Origin: Zeaxanthinibacter enoshimensis
GTDB lineage: Bacteria > Bacteroidota > Bacteroidia > Flavobacteriales > Flavobacteriaceae
Direction of reading: 5' to 3'
Assembly (NCBI RefSeq): GCF_004362865.1
Contig: NZ_SNYI01000002.1
Location: forward strand, 645,772-709,771
DNA length: 64,000 nucleotides
Positions 54,301-62,200 of the stretch are shown here, piece by piece. Every line of letters begins with the position of its first letter. Position 1 is the first letter of the stretch. The position numbers and the translations under genes are program-made. Under the pieces are notes generated by a model that made no database searches, had not been told where the DNA came from, and saw only the letters and a list, made by a program, of their open reading frames with translations.

Positions 54301-57300
54301 TTACGAAGGTTCTGATATGGCCTGGGCCCAGAATGATGGATCAGGTAATTTCACAGTATATACAAATATCGATTCGGGTCAGACTACTTATGTGGAACCG
54401 TTCCTTGCAGGAATAGCAGGTGGAGTTTTCGATAATACCGGTGATTTCAAACTGGCTATCAACTGGAATGGAGCTGAATCCAGTGGTTCCCCTGTCCAAC
54501 TGTTAACAATTCCTGCTGACCCGGTTAACACTCAATGGACTTTTGAAAATATCAGCCCGGACTCTCTTGGAGAAGCACTTAGTGCTGGCGATATTGATGA
54601 CGATGGTGATCTGGATTTGTTCCAGGGGTCTAACTGGCTACGGAATGAGGGGAATGGTACCTGGACTACATTTTCAACGGGAATCACCTATCCTACCACC
54701 ATGGACAGGAATATGCTTGCTGATTTTGACCGTGATGGAGACCTGGATGCTGTTGTGAGTCAATTAGGCAGTAACCAGGAAATTGCATGGTTCGAGGCGC
54801 CAGAAGATCCAACTCAACCCTGGACAAAGAATACCCTTGACACAGATATTGATGGAGGTCTAAGTGTAGATGTGATAGATTTTGATTTTGACGGGGATGC
54901 AGATATAGTCGTCGGGGAGTGGCAGAGTGCTTACAGGCTTTTTGCTTTTGAGAATGATCTTTGTAATACAGGAACATGGATAAAACATACGATTCATCCA
55001 GGTACACCCACATTTGATCATCACGATGGCGCCCAGGTTGTAGATATTGATGAAGACGGAGACCTGGATATAGTATCGATCGGTTGGAACAATATCACTC
55101 CGCGAATTTTTGAAAATACTACGGGGAGTGCCCCGGTAAACTCTCCACCAATGGTATTAAACCCTGGGGATCAGCTTTTCAATGAAGGAGCAATTGTTAA
55201 CTTACAGATACAGGGTTCAGACCCTGACTTCAGTGATGTACTTACTTATACTGCCCAGGGATTACCCGCAGACCTTTCAATTGACCCGGATACGGGTATC
55301 ATAGGAGGGAACTTGTCGGCTGCCCAGGGATCATACCCGGTTACTGTTCGGGTAACGGACAATGGAGGACTATTTGACGAAACCACCTTTACAATCTTCG
55401 TAGGGGCATTTAACAGTATCATCAGGATCAACGCAGGTGGCCCACTGGTAACTGTTAACAATGAGGACTGGATAGCCGACCAGTATTTTAACGGAGGTGC
55501 TACATTTAGTACGGCCAATGCTATTAACGGAACAACCGATGATATTTTATATCAGACTGAAAGAAATTCAGATGATCCAACGCTGACTTACCAAATACCG
55601 GTCCCTGAAAATGGGGAATACGGGGTTCGTTTATTATTTGCTGAAATATTTCATAATAGTACAGGTTCCAGGTTATTTGATGTGGATATTGAAGGAGGAC
55701 AAGGTCAACTCACGGACTACGATATCATAGCCGCAGCTGGAGCTTCTTTTACAGCAAGGACTGAAAGTTTTGTAGTCAATGTTACCGATGGTAATCTAAC
55801 CATTTTATTTTCCAATATTACGGATCGTGCGAAGATTTCGGCAATTGAAATTCTGGGAAGTGGGAATAATGTAGCTCCTGTAATAGAGAATCCCGGGACT
55901 CAATTATATTCCGAGAATTTAGATGTTAATTTACAAATGGAAGCAACAGATTTTAATTCCGGGGATACCTTAACCTATACAGCACAGGGATTACCTGCTG
56001 CTCTATCCATTGACGCAGGAACCGGACTTATAAGTGGGACTCTGACAGAACCTGTTGGCACTTACGATGTGACGGTAAGGGTGACAGATCAGGGAGGACT
56101 TTTTGATGAGGTAACCTTTACAATTGCCATAGGTAATTATACCAGTGGCCTTCGTATTAATGCTGGCGGAGCTGCTCTGACTCATGATGGAAATGACTGG
56201 ATTGCTGATCAGTATTTTAATGGGGGAGAATTGTTTAATTCAACCAGTCCCATTGCCAATACTACAAATGATGTGATGTACCAGACTGAAAGAAATTCTG
56301 ACACACCGACCTTATCATACGAGATACCTGTTCCTGAAGCAGGTGACTATGCAGTTAGACTCCATTTTGCTGAGTTGTTTCATACTGCCCAGGGACAAAG
56401 GTTATTTGATGTTGATATTGAGAGTTCCCAGGTACAACTGACCGATTATGATATTTATGTTGAAGCCGGAGGGATGAATTCAGCAGTGTTTGAAACTTTC
56501 ATAGTAAATGTCACAGACGGGGCTCTTTCTATAGTATTTACAAATTCTGTAGATCGGGCAAAAATATCCGGGATTGAAGTTTTAGGAGAAGGCAATTTTG
56601 CTCCCATCCTTACTAATCCTGGGGACCAGGCCTTTGATGAAGGAGCATCGGTGAATTTGCAGGTGGAAGCATCAGATCCCAACGCCGGAGATGTGATTAC
56701 ATATTCTGCTTCCGGGCTGCCCGCTTCCTTGGATATAGACCCAAGTACAGGACTGATTTCGGGAACTCTAACCGATGCGGTAGGCGACTATACTGTAACC
56801 ATCCGTGCGACCGATACACAAGGGCTATTTGATGAATTATCATTTAATATCACTGTAGGGACTCCTATCAGGAACTTGTTGATCAATTCCGGTGGACCTA
56901 GTTATAGTTTTAATGGTGAAGATTGGTCTGCAGATCAGTCCTTTGTTGGGGGAAATACATTCCAGGTGGTTACTCCGATAGCTAATACGGAAAATGACCA
57001 GCTCTATCAAACGGAAAGATTTGGACCGGCTCCAACAGGTTCGTTCCGGTATGACATCCCAGTAGAAAACGGGAATTATAAGCTCGATCTGCATTTTGCA
57101 GAAATATTCTTCGGCGTGGGTACTAATCCAGGAGGAGCAGGATCAAGGATTTTTGATGTGGATATAGAAAACGGGCAGCAGAACCTAACAAATTACGATA
57201 TAGTAGTAGCTGCCGGAGGAAGTGCAACTGCAATTGTGGAAAGTTTTTCCAATATTACTGTGAGTGATGGTTCTCTAACTATAATCTTCACCTCGCAGGT

Positions 57301-58945
57301 GGACCGTGCCAAAATATCCGGGATCCAGGTTACCAGTTCTGTCCCACCGACAGTGAATGCCGGGCTAGACCAGCAGATCACTCTGCCTACGAACAGTGTG
57401 ACCCTTAATGGAACGGCTTCTGATCCGGATGGTGGTGCGATATTGAGCTACCAGTGGAATCAAATTAGCGGACCAAGTACGGCTACGCTTTCAGGAGAGA
57501 CTACTGCAGATCTAATTGCATCTGACCTTGTAGAAGGAGCATATGTATTCAGCCTGACAGCGACCGATGATGAAAATGATACCGCTTCAGATGAGGTTAC
57601 TGTCACGGTAAATCCTCTTTCTGGTCCTACGGCCTTAGCAGAGGCGACTCCGCTTAACGGTACAGTACCTCTGGAAGTGACATTTACAGGAAGTAATTCC
57701 TCCGATGATCAGGGCGTTGTTTCTTATGCCTGGGATTTTATGGATGGAAATACATCGGCCGAGGCAGATCCGGTGCATATCTTCGAGACCGCAGGAACCT
57801 TCGAGGTAAGCCTGACCGTGACAGATGGAGATAACCTGACTGATAGTGATACGATTACGATTACCGTCTCAGATCCCGCAAATGAGGCTCCTGTTGCGGT
57901 AGCTCAAGCTGACCCTCTTTCAGGTGATATTCCTCTGGAAGTCACTTTTACCGGAAGTAACTCTACTGATGATAAAGAAGTCGTGAGCTACGCCTGGGAC
58001 TTTATGGATGGTAATAGTGCTGCTATAGCAGATCCTGTTCACACTTTTACCGTGGCAGGCACTTATGAAGTTCTGCTTACAGTTACTGATGCAGAGGGGC
58101 TGACTTCGACCGCTACGGTAAGCATTACAGTGACCGAACCAATGAATGAAGCTCCGGTAGCGATTGCCCTTGCAAATCCTACATCCGGGCAGGCACCATT
58201 GGAAGTCACTTTTACCGGAAGTGATTCTACAGATGATAATGGAATAACTACCTATTCCTGGGATTTCATGGATGGATCAACTTCCAGTGAAGCCGATGTA
58301 GTTCATACTTTTACAGCAGAAGGCACTTATAATGTGACACTTACAGTTACTGACGCAGAAGGCCTTACCGATGTAGCAGAAGTTACTATTGTAGTTGGAA
58401 GTGCAGAGAACTTACCGCCAACTGCAGTTATCGAGGCTACACCAACCACAGGTACGGTACCGCTGGAGGTTACTTTTATCGGCCGTAATTCCCAGGATGA
58501 TTTTGGTATCGTCAGTTATAATTGGGATTTCGGGGATGGTACAAGTTCTGCACAGATAGACCCCATGCACACTTTTACGGAGAGTGGAAATTATACGGTC
58601 TCCTTAACTGTAGTGGATGCCGGCGGATTAAGCCATACCTCTACCATTACAATAGCTGTGACGGCGACTTCCGGAGGAATGATTACTATTCTGCTAGAAA
58701 ATCCGGCTAAGGATGGTATAGCCAGATTAAGGGTGTTGAATAAACCGGAGGATGTCTTTGTGGAAACCATTTACCTGCACGATTCAAGTGGCAGACTGAT
58801 TGGAGGCTTTAACGCACAGGAAATTTTCAGTGATGAGGATGCCTACGAGGTGCCGGTGAATACTCTCAGAGATGGATTGTACTTCATTGGCCTGGAAATG
58901 AATGAAGGTAAGGCAATGTTGGTGAAATTATTAGTACAGAATTAA
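51368..58945 (+). CDS. Giant T9SS-secreted multidomain protein: PQQ-type sugar dehydrogenase head with PKD, CBM6-like, FG-GAP and malectin modules
   Basis: 2525 residues. Signal peptide to about 42 (VFLSNNLLQAQ). GSDH beta-propeller at about 45-455 with CCHSGGDMGFD (catalytic His), GDNANHSDY and GARNPYRM (Arg), as in soluble PQQ glucose/sorbosone dehydrogenases. PKD at about 460-548; a Cys/His segment at about 548-660 (GHLNHFHDD, LDGC); CBM6-like at about 660-790; SbsA-type Ig at about 793-888; FG-GAP/VCBS repeats with DxDxDG calcium motifs at about 890-1255; three putative-Ig plus malectin pairs at about 1258-1990; a PKD-like domain to about 2083; four PKD repeats to about 2434; T9SS type A sorting domain at about 2436-2525 (ENPAKDGIARLRVLN, LRDGLYFIGLE). 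Probably held on the surface or released to bind and oxidise polysaccharide-derived sugars. Substrate unknown. Confidence 0.92.
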   Translation: MKNKITRSNLTPFILNTIPANFTKILAFVIIVFLSNNLLQAQLPQQFQKVELITEMTNAVNFEFAPDGRIFIVDRYGELLIYNPNTQVTVSAGTLEVFKDFEDGLLGVAFDPGFLTNNYIYLHYSPLNVSVNRVSRFTMNGNTLDLASEVTLMQWPTQRNGCCHSGGDMGFDSQGNLYIATGDNANHSDYAAISETNSVNSAEKSSSNTNDLRGKILRVRPQPDGSYTIPGGNLFPNGAGGLPEIYVMGARNPYRMFIDKENTDWIFWGEVGPDANVASSAGPEGKDEINLTKTAGNYGWPYFSGNNEPYLIDYTNPQYYNDPNTPQNVSTWNTGATNLPPARPSWLDFFHKSYMAGPRYYYNPALTDQQRLPIEYDEVFFYFDFNSSAVWGVKMDEQGIIQSNQRLNTAFPANNNLGFIDMKIGPDGHLYILEYGAGCCPNNTGTGKLVRMDYIGIVSNSSPVVEISADPDNGSLPLTVNFSSEGTFDPDGDSLTYEWDFETDGTVDSTEENPTFVYSLAGTYNVQLRVDDGNGGVSTKNLTIYAGNNAPTFTFTSPIDGGFMNWGDDIDLDLLVEDVEDGSTANGGINCLDVNVVPSLGHLNHFHDDMGLDGCPKTLNLDPGNHNIYGEMDIFYVLGANYTDQGGLQAFDQVQLHPKRREAEFYDVKSDITVVGNSDPWGGGSEAIRVNHDGYIVFEGRNLLNISGVKYRVASQTAGGSIELRVGSPTGALLATSPVPSTGSLNNWVDVESAISDPGGKNDLYFVFKNASAGVDIFDLNYIEFIGQGVSTDNTPPVVNNVSSSEPTEVRVEFSEYVNMTVAETITNYSLDNGESVISASLQEDQRTVILTTSQLAPGITYTLDINNVTNEAGLPVASGSYTFNFEVECNNTPFPDQWQEEIIGSELPYRSVYIYADHDLDGDGLKDIVTGGWWYKNPGTVTGNWVRSTIGSPFNNVAYVYDFDGDGDFDLLGTQGAYEGSDMAWAQNDGSGNFTVYTNIDSGQTTYVEPFLAGIAGGVFDNTGDFKLAINWNGAESSGSPVQLLTIPADPVNTQWTFENISPDSLGEALSAGDIDDDGDLDLFQGSNWLRNEGNGTWTTFSTGITYPTTMDRNMLADFDRDGDLDAVVSQLGSNQEIAWFEAPEDPTQPWTKNTLDTDIDGGLSVDVIDFDFDGDADIVVGEWQSAYRLFAFENDLCNTGTWIKHTIHPGTPTFDHHDGAQVVDIDEDGDLDIVSIGWNNITPRIFENTTGSAPVNSPPMVLNPGDQLFNEGAIVNLQIQGSDPDFSDVLTYTAQGLPADLSIDPDTGIIGGNLSAAQGSYPVTVRVTDNGGLFDETTFTIFVGAFNSIIRINAGGPLVTVNNEDWIADQYFNGGATFSTANAINGTTDDILYQTERNSDDPTLTYQIPVPENGEYGVRLLFAEIFHNSTGSRLFDVDIEGGQGQLTDYDIIAAAGASFTARTESFVVNVTDGNLTILFSNITDRAKISAIEILGSGNNVAPVIENPGTQLYSENLDVNLQMEATDFNSGDTLTYTAQGLPAALSIDAGTGLISGTLTEPVGTYDVTVRVTDQGGLFDEVTFTIAIGNYTSGLRINAGGAALTHDGNDWIADQYFNGGELFNSTSPIANTTNDVMYQTERNSDTPTLSYEIPVPEAGDYAVRLHFAELFHTAQGQRLFDVDIESSQVQLTDYDIYVEAGGMNSAVFETFIVNVTDGALSIVFTNSVDRAKISGIEVLGEGNFAPILTNPGDQAFDEGASVNLQVEASDPNAGDVITYSASGLPASLDIDPSTGLISGTLTDAVGDYTVTIRATDTQGLFDELSFNITVGTPIRNLLINSGGPSYSFNGEDWSADQSFVGGNTFQVVTPIANTENDQLYQTERFGPAPTGSFRYDIPVENGNYKLDLHFAEIFFGVGTNPGGAGSRIFDVDIENGQQNLTNYDIVVAAGGSATAIVESFSNITVSDGSLTIIFTSQVDRAKISGIQVTSSVPPTVNAGLDQQITLPTNSVTLNGTASDPDGGAILSYQWNQISGPSTATLSGETTADLIASDLVEGAYVFSLTATDDENDTASDEVTVTVNPLSGPTALAEATPLNGTVPLEVTFTGSNSSDDQGVVSYAWDFMDGNTSAEADPVHIFETAGTFEVSLTVTDGDNLTDSDTITITVSDPANEAPVAVAQADPLSGDIPLEVTFTGSNSTDDKEVVSYAWDFMDGNSAAIADPVHTFTVAGTYEVLLTVTDAEGLTSTATVSITVTEPMNEAPVAIALANPTSGQAPLEVTFTGSDSTDDNGITTYSWDFMDGSTSSEADVVHTFTAEGTYNVTLTVTDAEGLTDVAEVTIVVGSAENLPPTAVIEATPTTGTVPLEVTFIGRNSQDDFGIVSYNWDFGDGTSSAQIDPMHTFTESGNYTVSLTVVDAGGLSHTSTITIAVTATSGGMITILLENPAKDGIARLRVLNKPEDVFVETIYLHDSSGRLIGGFNAQEIFSDEDAYEVPVNTLRDGLYFIGLEMNEGKAMLVKLLVQN
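55140..57335 (+). repeat. Three tandem Ig-malectin repeat units of about 730 bp inside the giant gene
   Basis: Units start near 55140, 55870 and 56595. Each encodes a putative-Ig domain (GLPAxLSIDxxTGxIxG and TDxxGLFDExxF) followed by a malectin domain (INAGG, DQYFNGG, YQTERNSD, LHFAEIFH, RLFDVDIE). The third is more diverged and carries the GVGTNPGGAGSR insertion. Direct in-gene duplication. Confidence 0.8.
57625..58670 (+). repeat. Four tandem PKD-domain repeats of about 260 bp
   Basis: Consecutive copies each encode PLEVTFTGxxSxDD, YxWDFMDG (YNWDFGDG in the last) and HTFTxxGTYxVxLTVTDAEGL. DNA-level repetition is evident, for example repeated CTGGAAGTCACTTTTACCGG. Confidence 0.8.
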
Positions 58946-58968
58946 CAGACGCTTATATTTATAAGAGA

Positions 58969-58995
58969 AGACCTGCTTTTGGCAGGTCTTTTTTT
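58969..58995 (+). terminator. Intrinsic terminator after the first giant gene
   Basis: AGACCTGC (58969-58976), 5-nt loop, GCAGGTCT (58982-58989) and a run of T. Separates the two giant genes, so the second needs its own promoter. Confidence 0.9.
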
Positions 58996-59185
58996 GTATC
59001 TTCTTTAAGCAAATCTAGGTGTTTCATTGGTTGATAGTCAAGATGGCATAGAGATGACCGTTTACCGATTAAAAGGATGATTTAATCGAATTAAGCTGGT
59101 GAATTTCACCCTTGAATTCTTAAGAGGTACTTTTATCAGATTAATCTTCCCCCATAATAATTTCTGGAAACATATTTGTTTCAAC

Positions 59186-59214
59186 TTGTTGATTTTAAGT
59201 TTTTTATAGTTTTA
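59186..59214 (+). promoter_or_regulatory. Weak promoter TTG-N18-TAGTTTTA before the second giant gene
   Basis: TTG at 59186-59188 and TAGTTTTA at 59207-59214 (one mismatch to TAnnTTTG), 28 nt before ATG 59243. Supports that start over the internal ATG at 59309. Confidence 0.35.
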
Positions 59215-59242
59215 TTGGCGTGCCGATTTTAATTCTATTTAT

Positions 59243-62200
59243 ATGAATAAATGGTCAAATTTCTTTATGAATCTTCACCAGCATCTCTATTTCATTTCAC
59301 GAAAGGGTATGGAGCGCTCTTATGTTCTAATTCTGCTGTTCACAGTAGTTAACGCGTTTTATTCATTTGGGCAGTTGCCATCAGATTTTCAAAAAGTAGA
59401 GTTATTAACTAACCTGACCAACGCTACCACATTTAAGTTTGCTCCCGATGGCCGGATCTTTCTCCTGGATCGTTATGGGGAAATAATAGTTTATAACCCT
59501 AATACCCAAACATCAGTTTCAGCCGGAACTCTGCAAGTCTTCCACGAGCTGGAAGATGGGTTGCTGGGGCTTGCTTTTGATCCTAATTTTGAATCAAATA
59601 ACTATATCTATCTACATTATTCTCCTCTTAGTACTTCGGTGAACAGGGTATCCCGCTTCACCATGAACGGGAATACTCTGAATTTTTCCTCGGAGATCAT
59701 TATGTTAGAATGGTCTACCCAGCGGGTCAGTTGCTGTCACTCCGGGGGAGATATGGGTTTTGATTCCCTGGGGAATTTATACATCGCTACAGGTGATAAT
59801 ACCGATCATAGCAATTATGCAACCTTTAATGAAAATGACATAAATAAGAGCTCTGAGAACACCTCTTCGAATACCCAGGACCTTCGGGGTAAAATTCTCA
59901 GGATCACACCCCAGGGGGATGGTAGTTATACTATCCCGCCGGGAAACCTGTTCCCTAACCCGGCAGATGGTCGCCCTGAAATATATGTTATGGGTGCCAG
60001 GAATCCGTACCGGATATTTGTAGACAAGGAAAATACGGATTGGTTATTTTGGGGTGAGGTTGGCCCCGACGCAAATACTTCATCTTCACAGGGCCCGGAA
60101 GGGATGGATGAAATAAACCTTACAAAAGCAGCAGGAAATTATGGCTGGCCATATTTCTCCGGTAAAAATGAGGCTTATCTGGTCAACTATGCAGCTTCAC
60201 CATATTACAATAATCCCGCTACGCCAAAGAACATCTCTACCTGGAATACAGGACTCGTTGACCTGCCAGCCGCTCAGCCTTCCTGGTTAGAATTTTTCCA
60301 TAAATGTTACCTGGCGGGTCCTCGCTACTACTATGACCCTCAGGCTTCAGATCCAAAGAGATTACCAGTTGAATTTGATAATCGATTTTTTTATTACGAT
60401 TTTAATTCCAGCCGAATTTGGGTTGCAGAATTGGATGAGCAAGGTAACCTGATCGGTACTCCGGAAAGATTGGCTCCTTCTGTTTTTATGACAGCAGCTT
60501 TGGGATTTATAGACATGAAAATTGGTCCGGATGGCCATATGTATATATTGGAGTATGGTGCAGGATGTTGCCCCGGTAATACAGGAACTGGTAAGCTTGT
60601 CCGGGTAGATTATACGGGGATAGTATCCAATTCTTCTCCTGTTGTAACAGTATCGGCAAACCCTACTAACGGAAATCTCCCGTTAGAAGTTAATTTTTCA
60701 GCGAATGGAACGTTTGATCCGGATGGAGATCCATTGATCTACGAATGGGATTTTGAAAGTGATGGCACCATAGATGATACCGGCCTGAATGCAGTTCATA
60801 CTTATACCACAGCAGGCAATTATTCTGCTTTATTACGTGTTTCGGATGACCAGGGTGGCGTTGCCACTAAAAGTGTAACCATATATGCCGGTAATAACCT
60901 CGCGACCTTTGATTTCAATTCTCCCATTGATGGTGGTTTGATCAATTGGAATGATGATGTGACCCTGGATCTTTTGGTATCCGATCAGGAAGATGGATCC
61001 ACTGCCGATGGGGGAATAAATTGTGCAGATGTCAACGTTGTACCATCCATGGGGCATCTGAATCACTTTCATGATAACCTGGGGTTAGATGGCTGCGATC
61101 AGGTTATCCGACTGGATCCAGGAGATCATGATACCAATGGGGAGATGGATATCTTCTATGTGCTGGGCGTAAATTATACAGACCAGGGGGGACTTACTTC
61201 ATTTGACCAGATCCAATTGCATCCTAAGAGGAAAGAGGCAGAATTTTACAGTACCCAGAGTAATACATCAAAAATCGGCAATACAGATCCAACAGGGGGT
61301 GGGAGCGAGGCCCTCCGGGTAAATCATGGTTCTTACATTTCGTTGTCGGGTAGAAACCTGAAGAATATCAATGCCGTTAAATACAGGGTATCTGCTGCCA
61401 GTTCAGGTGGTGTCATCGAACTTAGAACCGGGAATGCCAGTGGTCCCACCCTGGCTTCTACAGAAGTCCCGGTTACAGGATCAACTACTACATGGACTGA
61501 CGTGACCAGTCCGATCTCTGACCCTGGTGGGAAGAACGATCTTTTCTTCGTTTTCAAACATAGTACGGGACAACAGATAGAATTTGATCTGAATTATATC
61601 GAATTTTTAGGAGCAGGGGTATCTGTGGATAACTCCCCTCCTGAGGTAGACGAAGTTGTCGTTACTTCTCCCACCCAGATAAAAGTCGTTTTTTCGGAAT
61701 ATGTTACTTTGGCAAGTGCACAAATGCCCGGTAATTATAATATTAATAATGGTGGAAGTGTCTCCTCGGCAGCCCTGCAGCCCGATAATCTCACGGTCCT
61801 ATTAACGGTGAGTGGACTGAATGCAGGAACAAATTACCAACTGACAATTAGTAATGTCGAAAACCTGGCAGGTATTCCAATGGTTCCCGATTCATTTAAT
61901 TTTAACCTGGCAAACCCGATCCGGATAAATACCGGGGGTCCCCAGTTAGATGTTGCGGGCCAGTCCTTCAGCGCAGATCAGTATTCCAACGGCGGGAGTA
62001 CGTTTTCTAATTCAGTTCCGATTTCAGGAACGACGAATGATGCCCTGTACCAGACCGAACGTTATGGAAATTCTTTTTCATACAACATTCCTGTAAGTGC
62101 CCCAGGCAATTATAATTTCAAGCTGCATTTCGCAGAAATTTACTTCGGTGTTGGGAATAACCCCGGTGGAGTCGGTTCCAGGGTTTTTAATGTTTCAATT

